A DNA stretch of 64,000 nucleotides from Serpentinimonas raichei. GTDB taxonomy: Bacteria; Pseudomonadota; Gammaproteobacteria; Burkholderiales; Burkholderiaceae_C. The DNA lies in NCBI RefSeq assembly GCF_000828895.1, contig NZ_AP014568.1:409699-473698 (forward strand), in the 5' to 3' direction. This document shows, one piece after another, positions 1-7,089 of the stretch. Within the stretch, counting starts at the first letter, position 1. Every line of letters begins with the position of its first letter. The position numbers and the translations under genes are program-made. The notes below the pieces were generated by a model. The model was not told where the DNA came from. It did not search any database and saw only the letters and a list, made by a program, of their open reading frames with translations.

Positions 1-82
1 CGACCAGGTGCTGTGGCACGGCTTGGCCGAAGCCAGCTTCGACAGCTACATGCAGCTTCAGGGCCGCAACAACCGCCTGTGA
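1..82 (+). CDS. dctP: TRAP transporter substrate-binding protein, C-terminal end (partial)
   Basis: Frame 2 is open from the window edge and gives 26 residues ending in GRNNRL before TGA at 80-82. Only the tail is visible, so the family cannot be proven from it. Identity is inferred from position: it lies directly before dctQ and dctM on the same strand, where the periplasmic solute receptor of a TRAP system usually sits. A strong terminator follows, so the membrane subunits may be expressed at a lower level or from their own promoter, as is common for TRAP operons. Confidence 0.55.
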   Translation, partial: DQVLWHGLAEASFDSYMQLQGRNNRL

Positions 83-114
83 TGTGGCGGCGGGCGCACC
101 GCCCGCCCCGTTTC

Positions 115-146
115 AACGCCCCGCCGCTGTTTGGCGGGGCGTTTTT
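115..146 (+). terminator. Rho-independent terminator after dctP
   Basis: An 11-bp perfect stem (115-125 with 133-143) with a 7-nt loop runs directly into a T-run at 142-146. It lies between the receptor gene and dctQ and would separate the high-level receptor transcript from the permease genes. Confidence 0.85.
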
Positions 147-212
147 GTATCCAATGGAACGCTGGTTGTCATAAAAAATCACAGTGTCATGCCATTGTGA
201 AGGTTAGCTTGT

Positions 213-848
213 ATGAAATACCTCCTCCTTTTTTCGCGCGCCATCGACGCCCTCAACACAGCCGTCGGCAAGGTGGCGATGTGGCTGATTTTGCTGATCG
301 TCTTGATCAGCACCGCCAACGCCATCAGCCGCTACGCCCTGCACATCAGCTCCAACGCCTGGCTGGAAATCCAGTGGTACCTGTTCGGTGCCGTGTTCCT
401 GCTTGGGGCCGGGTTTGTCTTTTTGCGCAACGCCCATGTGCGCATCGATGTGGTCTCCAGCCGCCTGACGGCGCGCACGCGCAACTGGATCGATGTGGTC
501 GGCATCTTGGTCTTTTTGCTGCCCCTGTGCTACCTGATGATCATTTTGGGTTGGCCGGTGTTCGAGCGCTCTTGGGTGACGGGCGAAATGTCGCCCAACG
601 CCGGCGGCCTGATCCGCTGGCCGGCTTACCTGATGATCCCGGCCGGCTTTGCCTTGCTGGCGCTGCAGGCCATTTCTGAGCTCATCAAACGCTTCCATTT
701 CCTCTACGGTGGCGGCCCCGATGCGCTGGCCCAAGGGGCTTCCAGCGACGTCGAGCAACTGGCGCGTGAAATCGCCTTGGCCGAGCACGACCGCATCGAA
801 AGCGCTGCGGCTGCGGCTGTGCTGGCTGATGGAGGACGCAAATCATGA
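213..848 (+). CDS. dctQ: TRAP transporter small permease subunit DctQ
   Basis: 211 residues. Small membrane subunit of a tripartite ATP-independent periplasmic transporter; together with DctM it forms the sodium-coupled importer fed by the DctP receptor, probably for an organic acid. Four hydrophobic segments are visible at about residues 20-42, 53-75, 92-112 and 138-158, with the W-x-E-I-Q-W region before helix 2 that is typical of the family. The C-terminal 50 residues are polar. The stop codon overlaps the dctM start (ATGA at 845-848), so the two subunits are translationally coupled. The substrate cannot be read from the sequence. Confidence 0.88.
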   Translation: MKYLLLFSRAIDALNTAVGKVAMWLILLIVLISTANAISRYALHISSNAWLEIQWYLFGAVFLLGAGFVFLRNAHVRIDVVSSRLTARTRNWIDVVGILVFLLPLCYLMIILGWPVFERSWVTGEMSPNAGGLIRWPAYLMIPAGFALLALQAISELIKRFHFLYGGGPDALAQGASSDVEQLAREIALAEHDRIESAAAAAVLADGGRKS

Positions 849-2683
849 TCGAATTTCTCATCAGCATCTTCGTGCCCCTGATGTTTCTGGGGCTGATATT
901 TTTCCTGCTCACCGGCTTTCCGGTTGGTTTTGCGCTCTCGGCCGTGGGCTTGCTGTTTGGCTTGCTGGGCATGGAGCTGGGTCTGTTTCCGGCCACCCTG
1001 TTTCAGGCGCTGCCCTTGCGCGTGTTTGGCATCATGCAGAACGAAATTCTGCTGGCCATCCCATTCTTCACCCTGATGGGCATCATCCTCGAGCGCAGCG
1101 GCATGGCCGAGGACTTGCTGGAAACCGTGGGCCAGGTCTTTGGCCCCTTGCACGGCGGCCTGGCGGTGGCGGTGGTGCTGGTTGGTGCCCTCATGGCGGC
1201 GACCACCGGCGTGGTGGCGGCGGCGGTGATTTCCATGGGCCTGATCTCGCTGCCCATCATGCTGCGCTACGGCTACAACCGCCCCATCGCAACCGGAGTC
1301 ATTACCGCTTCGGGCACGCTGGCGCAGATTTTGCCGCCTTCGCTGGTGCTGATCGTGCTGGCCGACCAGCTCGGCGTCTCGGTGGGCGATATGTACGCCG
1401 GTGCCATGCTGCCGGCCCTGATGCTGATCGGCCTGTACCTGGCGTTCGTGATTGGCATTGCCGTCGTCAAGCCGCAGTGGATGCCGCCGCTGCCACCCGA
1501 TGCGCGCATCTACAACGAGCCCACCGGCTCCAGCGGGCACCGCTCGCTGATCGTGCTGATGGCGCTGGCCACCTTGGCCGGCTATGCCTGGGCGCAGGTG
1601 CACAACCAGATGATGCACCGCTGGTTCGAGCGCATTGCCGACGCCCCGGCCGACGAGACCTTCATCATGTCGATGCTCGCCGGTGCCTTGGTGGCCTTGG
1701 TGCTGGCCTTGGCCAACAAGGGGCTGCGCCTGGGGCTGATCTCCAAGCTGGCCGAGCGCGTCACCTTCGTGCTGATTCCGCCGCTGGTGCTGATCTTTCT
1801 GGTGCTGGGCACGATCTTCTTGGGCATTGCCACCCCGACCGAGGGCGGTGCCATGGGGGCCGTGGGGGCCTTGATCATGTCGCTGGCGCGCAGGCGCCTG
1901 AGCTATAAGCTGCTCAAGCAGGCGCTGGAAAACAGCGCCCGGCTGGCCATCTTCGTGATGTTCATCCTGATCGGCGCGACCGTGTTCGGCTTTACCTTCA
2001 ACGCCGCCGACGGGCCCATCTGGGTCAAGGCGCTGTTCGACGGACTGCCGGGCGGGCAACTCGGTTTCCTGCTGGTCGCCAACCTGCTGGTGTTCCTGCT
2101 GGGCTTTTTCATCGACTTCTTCGAGATCGCCTTCATCGTCGTGCCCTTGCTGTTGCCGGTGGCCAAGATGCTGGACATCAACCTAGTCTGGTTTGGCGTC
2201 ATTTTGGCGATGAACCTGCAAACCTCGTTCCTGACCCCGCCCTTTGGCTTCGCGCTGTTTTACCTGCGCAGCGTGGCCCCGCGCAACGACTACCTCGACT
2301 CCATCACCAAGAAGCGCGTGGCCGGTGTCACCACCGAGCAGATCTACAAAGGCTCGATCGCCTTCGTGCTGATGCAACTCATGATGGTGGGTGCGCTGAT
2401 TGCCTATCCGAACCTGGTGACGGGGCAAATCGAGCAGGTGGAACTGGCCGACGAGGCCGAGGTGCAGCGGCGCTTGCAGCAAATCCCGGGCTTTCATGGG
2501 GCCGAGCCGGGCAACCAAGTGCCGGGTCAGGAACAGGAGCAAGGGCAGTGGGGCGGTGCCGGCATGTGGGACGAGCCTGCGCCGGTCGATGGCGCCCCAG
2601 CCAATGGCGCACCGCTCGATCCAGCCCCAGCAAACGGTGAGGCAGGCGCAGCCACAGCGCCCGAGCCTGCGCCTGCCCGTTGA
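845..2683 (+). CDS. dctM: TRAP transporter large permease subunit DctM
   Basis: 612 residues, the long form of the DctM family (classical members are about 425). It has repeated hydrophobic helices and the conserved small-residue and proline segments of the transport core, for example TPTEGGAMGA at about residue 330 and LQTSFLTPPFGFALFY at about 460. A hydrophilic insertion with one or two extra helices sits at about residues 210-290. The last 75 residues or so are Pro/Ala/Gly/Gln-rich and look disordered, which is unusual for this family. It is coupled to dctQ by an ATGA overlap and forms the main solute channel. dut follows 16 bp later and may be cotranscribed. Confidence 0.88.
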   Translation: MIEFLISIFVPLMFLGLIFFLLTGFPVGFALSAVGLLFGLLGMELGLFPATLFQALPLRVFGIMQNEILLAIPFFTLMGIILERSGMAEDLLETVGQVFGPLHGGLAVAVVLVGALMAATTGVVAAAVISMGLISLPIMLRYGYNRPIATGVITASGTLAQILPPSLVLIVLADQLGVSVGDMYAGAMLPALMLIGLYLAFVIGIAVVKPQWMPPLPPDARIYNEPTGSSGHRSLIVLMALATLAGYAWAQVHNQMMHRWFERIADAPADETFIMSMLAGALVALVLALANKGLRLGLISKLAERVTFVLIPPLVLIFLVLGTIFLGIATPTEGGAMGAVGALIMSLARRRLSYKLLKQALENSARLAIFVMFILIGATVFGFTFNAADGPIWVKALFDGLPGGQLGFLLVANLLVFLLGFFIDFFEIAFIVVPLLLPVAKMLDINLVWFGVILAMNLQTSFLTPPFGFALFYLRSVAPRNDYLDSITKKRVAGVTTEQIYKGSIAFVLMQLMMVGALIAYPNLVTGQIEQVELADEAEVQRRLQQIPGFHGAEPGNQVPGQEQEQGQWGGAGMWDEPAPVDGAPANGAPLDPAPANGEAGAATAPEPAPAR

Positions 2684-2699
2684 GTAGGGCGCAGCACCC

Positions 2700-3149
2700 A
2701 TGCGCCTAGACTGCCGCATACTCGATGCGCGCCTGCGCGAGCTGCAGCCCGCCTATGCCACTTCCGGCAGCGCCGGGCTGGACCTGCGTGCGTGCTTGGC
2801 CGAGCCGCTCACGCTGGCAGCCAACGCCTGCCAGTTGCTGCCCACCGGCTTGGCCATCCACTTGGCCGACCCGGGCTATGCGGCCCTCATCCTGCCGCGC
2901 TCGGGGCTGGGGCACAAGCACGGCATCGTGCTGGGCAATTTGGTGGGTTTGATCGACAGCGACTACCAAGGCCAGCTCATGGTGAGCGCCTGGAACCGCA
3001 GTGAGCGCGCCTACACCATCGAACCGCTGGAGCGCATCGCGCAACTGGTGATCGTGCCGGTGCTGCAGGCGCAGCTTAACTGGGTGGACGACTTTGCCCA
3101 AGCCAGCGCGCGCGGCGCCGGGGGCTATGGTTCAACCGGGCGGGCTTGA
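2700..3149 (+). CDS. dut: dUTP diphosphatase
   Basis: 149 residues, the normal length for the trimeric enzyme. It hydrolyses dUTP to dUMP and pyrophosphate, which keeps uracil out of DNA and supplies dTMP synthesis. All five family motifs are visible: motif 1 [10 protein letters not shown] (22-31), motif 2 [10 protein letters not shown] (about 66-75), motif 3 with the catalytic Asp and Tyr in [11 protein letters not shown] (about 83-93), motif 4 [10 protein letters not shown], and the flexible C-terminal motif 5 [11 protein letters not shown] that closes over the nucleotide. It starts 16 bp after dctM and is convergent with the SlyD-like gene. Confidence 0.96.
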   Translation: MRLDCRILDARLRELQPAYATSGSAGLDLRACLAEPLTLAANACQLLPTGLAIHLADPGYAALILPRSGLGHKHGIVLGNLVGLIDSDYQGQLMVSAWNRSERAYTIEPLERIAQLVIVPVLQAQLNWVDDFAQASARGAGGYGSTGRA

Positions 3150-3189
3150 GCCCTAGCAGGCAGCTGGCCGGGCTGGCTTGGGCTGGGGC

Positions 3190-3681
3190 TCAGGCTTCGA
3201 GCCGGAAAAACCCGGCACCCAGGCTGCCGCGCCCCACTTCGTCCACCGTGGCCTCGCGCACCGCATGGATTTTTAGGTCTAGGCGCAGCGCAATGCCGGC
3301 CAGCGGGTGGTTGCCGTCGAGCACCACGTGTTCGGGGTAGATTTCGCTCACGAAATACAAGCGGTCGGGCTGCGCGGCGCCGCTGCAACCCGGTGGCAGT
3401 TGCTCGAAAGCCAGGCCCACTTCGAGCTCGGTCGGGAAGGCGCTGCGCGGCTCCAGCAGCAGCAACTGGTCGTCAAAATCGCCAAAAGCGCGCTCGGGCT
3501 CTAGGTGCAGCTCCATTTCTTCGCCTGCGCCGTGGCCATGCAGCGCGGCCTCGATCGATTCCAGCAGATCGCGCCCGCCTACCAGAAACTCGACCGGTTC
3601 GTCGAGGCGGTCCAATTCTTCGCCCAAGGTGTCGGAAAGCGTCCAAGTGAGGGCGGCGACGCATTGCTCAGTGATTTTCAT
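3190..3681 (-). CDS. SlyD-like FKBP-type peptidyl-prolyl cis-trans isomerase
   Basis: 163 residues. Predicted folding helper that isomerises proline peptide bonds. The N-terminus (MKITEQCVAALTW) matches the usual SlyD start, followed by the split FKBP domain: the G-x-x-D/E-L-L-x-x-I-E-x-A-L-x-G stretch at about 35-50, the acidic insert-in-flap region at about 60-130, and a returning FKBP strand near DGNHPLAG. The family's metal-binding His/Cys-rich tail is absent: the protein ends in GSLGAGFFRLEA. Its start lies only 14 bp from the divergent roxA start, so its promoter must lie within the roxA coding region or overlap that gene's control region. Confidence 0.85.
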   Translation of the reverse strand: MKITEQCVAALTWTLSDTLGEELDRLDEPVEFLVGGRDLLESIEAALHGHGAGEEMELHLEPERAFGDFDDQLLLLEPRSAFPTELEVGLAFEQLPPGCSGAAQPDRLYFVSEIYPEHVVLDGNHPLAGIALRLDLKIHAVREATVDEVGRGSLGAGFFRLEA

Positions 3682-3695
3682 CGCACAATTGTCCC

Positions 3696-4871
3696 ATGAC
3701 TACACATGCCCCAAACCCACACGCGGCCACCGCGCCCGATGTCCCCACGCCCTTGCTTGGCGGCTTGACGCCGCAGCAGTTCATGCGCCGCCATTGGCAA
3801 AAAAAGCCGCTCCTGATCCGACAAGCCATTCCCGGCTTTGCCCCGCTGCTCGAGCGCCCCGAGTTGTTTGCGCTGGCGCAGTCGGCGCAGGTGGAGTCGC
3901 GCCTGATCGAGCGCCAGGGCGAAGATTGGAGTCTGGCCCAGGGCCCGTTCGAGCGCCGGCAATTGCCGCCGCTCAAGCAGCCCGCTTGGACGCTGCTGCT
4001 GCAAGGGGTGGACTTGCACCACGATGCGGTGCACCAGTTGCTGCAGCGCTTTCGCTTCGTACCCGACGCACGGCTGGACGATTTGATGATCTCCTGGGCC
4101 AGCGAGGGCGGTGGCGTGGGGCCCCACTTCGACAGCTACGACGTGTTCCTGCTGCAAGCCAGCGGACGCCGGCGCTGGCGCATCGGGCGGCAAAAGGATT
4201 TGAGTCTGCAGCCCGACAAGCCGCTGAAAATTTTGCAACACTTCGAGCCCGAGCAGGAGTGGGTGCTGGAGCCGGGTGACATGCTCTACCTGCCGCCGCA
4301 GTGGGCGCACGACGGGGTGGCGCTCGATGGCGGCTGCATGACCTATTCGGTGGGTTTTCGGGTGCCGCAGCGCGGGGCCTTGGCCGCAGAGCTGGTGCAG
4401 CGCCTGGCCGATGAGTGCGCCGACGAGCGCCTGTACCGCGACCGCAACCAAGCAGCCACCGCCACGCCGGCGGCGGTGCCCGAGGCCTTGGTTGACTTTG
4501 CCCGCGACGCGCTCAAGCGCCTGTTGCGCGACAAGGTGGGGCTGCGTCTGGCCTTGGGCGAGGTGTTGAGCGAGCCCAAGCCCTCGGTCTGCTTCAGCGC
4601 GCCGCAGCAGCCGTGGCAGCCCGGGGCGGTGACACTGGATAAGTGCACGCGCATGTTGTACGACGCGGAGCACGTGTTTGTCAACGGCGAAGCCTGGTGC
4701 GCCAGCGGCAAGGACGCGCGATTGCTGCACGAGCTGGCCGACCGACGCGCGCTCAGTGCCGAGCAAGTGCGCCGCGCCAGTGCACCGGTGCAAGAGCAAC
4801 TGGCCGAGTGGCAGCAGGCGGGCTGGCTGCACGTGCAGCCGGTGGCAAAAAGCACCGATCAGGAAGGATAG
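3696..4871 (+). CDS. roxA: Ribosomal protein uL16 3-hydroxylase (JmjC/cupin oxygenase)
   Basis: 391 residues. Member of the bacterial YcfD/RoxA family of Fe(II)/2-oxoglutarate oxygenases that hydroxylate an arginine of ribosomal protein L16. The N-terminal LLGGLTPQQFMRRHWQKKP segment, the JmjC core with the metal-binding H-x-D at residues 144-146 (GPHFDSYDVF), and the distal His at about 205 (QWAHDGVAL) are all present. The C-terminal half, about 230-391, fits the dimerisation and winged-helix part of the family. Divergent from the SlyD-like gene with 14 bp between start codons. A short imperfect hairpin with T-rich surroundings (4905-4924) follows the stop and may act as a weak terminator. 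Confidence 0.88.
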   Translation: MTTHAPNPHAATAPDVPTPLLGGLTPQQFMRRHWQKKPLLIRQAIPGFAPLLERPELFALAQSAQVESRLIERQGEDWSLAQGPFERRQLPPLKQPAWTLLLQGVDLHHDAVHQLLQRFRFVPDARLDDLMISWASEGGGVGPHFDSYDVFLLQASGRRRWRIGRQKDLSLQPDKPLKILQHFEPEQEWVLEPGDMLYLPPQWAHDGVALDGGCMTYSVGFRVPQRGALAAELVQRLADECADERLYRDRNQAATATPAAVPEALVDFARDALKRLLRDKVGLRLALGEVLSEPKPSVCFSAPQQPWQPGAVTLDKCTRMLYDAEHVFVNGEAWCASGKDARLLHELADRRALSAEQVRRASAPVQEQLAEWQQAGWLHVQPVAKSTDQEG

Positions 4872-5120
4872 CCTAAACCCTTGTTGCGCTGCGCTGGAGC
4901 CGATTTGTTGTTTTTTGGCAACAATTTAAGGCCTCTGCAAGTAATTTTTTCTGTACCTCTGCGGCTTTTTCTGCTTTGGATTATCATCAAGATTGCTAGG
5001 AAATTTTAGGGTTTACCCTTCGATTCCAGCCGCCAGTGGCTGTGCTTTGTGCTCGCAATGCGGGCTTAATGCTTGCCGAGGCAAAAACCCAGATCGCCAC
5101 CACCTTCCATTTGATACGAT

Positions 5121-5381
5121 ATGAAAATCTCTGCCCTGCTCGCCGCCCTGCTCGCCGCTGCCCTGTTGACCGGTTGCCCCCAAGCTCCGGCCCCGGCTCC
5201 TGAGCCTACACCAGCCCCGGCTCCAGCTCCTGAGCCTACACCAGCCCCGGCTCCAGCTCCGGCTGAGGCCGCTCCTGCAGCACCGGCCGACGCCGCTGCA
5301 CCGGCTGCTGGTGGTTCCCATACTGCTCCTGCAGCACCTGCTGGCGGCGCTTACTCTGCTCCTGCCGCTCCCGCACGCTGA
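5121..5381 (+). CDS. Small Pro/Ala-rich lipoprotein
   Basis: 86 residues. An N-terminal signal peptide (two lysine-region residues, then a Leu/Ala core) ends in the lipobox LLTGC, so Cys at about residue 19 should be lipidated. The rest is almost entirely Pro, Ala and Glu, with two copies of a 10-residue repeat, so it probably forms an extended chain and has no recognisable enzyme domain. The 250 bp before it are AT-rich compared with the surroundings and presumably hold the promoter, and a strong terminator follows, which supports a monocistronic gene. Function unknown; a periplasmic spacer or envelope-stress lipoprotein is only a guess. Confidence 0.7.
   Translation: MKISALLAALLAAALLTGCPQAPAPAPEPTPAPAPAPEPTPAPAPAPAEAAPAAPADAAAPAAGGSHTAPAAPAGGAYSAPAAPAR
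5196..5255 (+). repeat. Two perfect 30-bp tandem repeats in the lipoprotein gene
   Basis: The 30-bp unit at 5196-5225 is repeated exactly at 5226-5255. It encodes a 10-residue Pro/Ala/Glu/Thr block twice. The unit length is a multiple of three, so copy-number change would lengthen or shorten the protein without shifting the frame. Confidence 0.9.
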
Positions 5382-5441
5382 TCCTCTTTAGCGCGCCGCA
5401 CCTCGGCGCCGTGGCCCGCTTGCGAGCCACGGTCCGGGTGC

Positions 5442-5476
5442 AAAAAACCGCTTGGTGCAAACCCGGCGGTTTTTTT
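5442..5476. terminator. Bidirectional terminator between the lipoprotein gene and argA
   Basis: A 10-bp stem (5442-5451 with 5466-5475) with A-run and T-run flanks and a 14-nt loop. It can stop transcription from the lipoprotein gene on the plus strand and from argA on the minus strand. Confidence 0.85.
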
Positions 5477-5547
5477 ACGCCTGTCGTTCACAGGGGGCAT
5501 CCCCCCAGTGCCGTGCTCAGCGCGGCGCCGCCCGCGTAGGCGGCCCT

Positions 5548-6897
5548 TTAGTTCAGCCGCTTGACCAGCACCCGGCTGCGCCGGTCCCAGTTGTATTTGC
5601 GCTTGCGCGCTTCGGGCAGCCAGTCGGCATCGACCGGTGCAAAGCCGCGCTTGATGAACCAGTGCATGGTGCGCGTGGTGAGCACAAAGAGGCTCTCCAG
5701 CCCCAGCAGGCGCGCGCGCTGCTCGATGCGCTTGAGCAGCTTTTCGCCGTCGCCCTGGCCTTGCGAGTGTGGCGAAACGGTGAGCGCGGCCATTTCGGCG
5801 GTTTTGGCCTCGGGGTAGGGGTAGAGCGCGGCGCAGCCAAAAATCACTCCGTCGTGCTCGATCAGGGTGTAGTTGGCGATGTCGCGCTCGATTTCGGTGC
5901 GGCTGCGCTTGACCAGGGTGCCGTCTTGCTCGAACGGTTCGATCAGTTGCAAAATGCCGCCCACGTCGTCGGCATGGGCTTCGCGCAGGCTTTCGAGCTT
6001 TTCATCGACCACCATGGTGCCGATGCCGTCGTGCACGTACACCTCCAGCAGCAGCGCCCCATCGACGGCAAAGGGCAAGATGTGGCTGCGCTCTACCCCG
6101 CCCTTGCAGGCGCGCACGCAGTATTGCAAATAAAAGCCGGTGTCGCTGGGTTGCAAGGCCGGGCCGCAAGCGGCCAAAATTTGCTCGGCCTGCGCCAGCG
6201 GCAGTTCGGTGTCGATCGGGTTGTCGGGGCTGGCCGCTTCGTGGGGCTGCACGCGGATGCCCGGCACCTCGGTGATGAACAGCAGCTTGTCGGCCTGCAA
6301 GGCAATGGCCACGCTGGTGGCCACTTCCTCCATGTTCAGGTTGAAGGCCTCGCCGGTGGGCGAGAAACCAAAGGGCGACAGCAGCACCATCGCCCCCATG
6401 TCGAGGGTGCGCATCAGCCCGGCCACATCGACCCGCCGCACCTGGCCGGTGTGCTGGAAGTCGATGCCATCGATCACCCCCACCGGCTGCGCGGTGATGA
6501 AGTTGCCCGAGAGCACGCGCACCGTGGCCCCGGCCATGGGGGTGTTGGGCAGGCCCTGGCTGAAGGCGGCCTCGATCTCGTAGCGCAACTGCCCGGCGGC
6601 CTCTTGGGCGCAGTCCAGCGCCACTTCGTCGGTGATGCGCATCCCCAGGTGGGTGCGCGATGGGTGCCCCTTGGCGCGCAACTGCTCGTTGACCTGCGGC
6701 CTGAAACCATGCACCAGCACGATGCGCACGCCCATGCTCTGAATGAGGGCCAAATCCTGCGCCAGATTGGGCAGCTTGCCCGCCGCTATGGCCTCGCCTG
6801 CAATGCCGACCACAAAGGTCTGGTTGCGAAACTTGTGGATATAGGGTGCCACCGAGCGAAACCAGGGCACGAAGGTGAAATTAAAGACCGTGGACAT
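5548..6897 (-). CDS. argA: Amino-acid N-acetyltransferase (N-acetylglutamate synthase)
   Basis: 449 residues. Catalyses the first step of arginine synthesis, acetyl-CoA + glutamate to N-acetylglutamate. It has the two-domain ArgA layout: an N-terminal amino-acid-kinase-like domain (about 20-290, with IVLVHGFRPQVNEQL and the GVERSHILP segment) and a C-terminal GNAT acetyltransferase domain (about 295-449, with the acetyl-CoA loop HSQGQGDGEKLL and the RKYNWDRRSRVLVKRL tail). The ATG at 6897 gives MSTVFNFTFVPWFRSVAPYI, the usual start. The frame stays open far upstream across the antisense of hrpA, but that is composition only. Divergent from hrpA. Confidence 0.95.
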   Translation of the reverse strand: MSTVFNFTFVPWFRSVAPYIHKFRNQTFVVGIAGEAIAAGKLPNLAQDLALIQSMGVRIVLVHGFRPQVNEQLRAKGHPSRTHLGMRITDEVALDCAQEAAGQLRYEIEAAFSQGLPNTPMAGATVRVLSGNFITAQPVGVIDGIDFQHTGQVRRVDVAGLMRTLDMGAMVLLSPFGFSPTGEAFNLNMEEVATSVAIALQADKLLFITEVPGIRVQPHEAASPDNPIDTELPLAQAEQILAACGPALQPSDTGFYLQYCVRACKGGVERSHILPFAVDGALLLEVYVHDGIGTMVVDEKLESLREAHADDVGGILQLIEPFEQDGTLVKRSRTEIERDIANYTLIEHDGVIFGCAALYPYPEAKTAEMAALTVSPHSQGQGDGEKLLKRIEQRARLLGLESLFVLTTRTMHWFIKRGFAPVDADWLPEARKRKYNWDRRSRVLVKRLN

Positions 6898-6986
6898 GGG
6901 CGGTTGAGGCTTGGGCGGCTGGGGCTGTAGGACGCGGGCAGTGAAACGCGGGCGGTGCAAGGGGCGGCGCTTGGGGCGGCTGGGCG

Positions 6987-7014
6987 CAAGCATACGCCAG
7001 CCAAGCATACGCCA
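6987..7014. repeat. 13-bp direct repeat in the argA/hrpA intergenic region
   Basis: The sequence CAAGCATACGCCA occurs at 6987-6999 and 7002-7014, with 15-bp centre spacing, in the 192-bp gap between the divergent argA and hrpA genes. It could be a tandem regulator-binding site or a chance duplication; no known operator is recognised. Confidence 0.5.
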
Positions 7015-7089
7015 CAGCCCACATCCCAAGCCGAGGCCACTGCGGGGATAATCGGGCGGCCCCCATTTTGCACGTGAGCCGCCCGCGCC

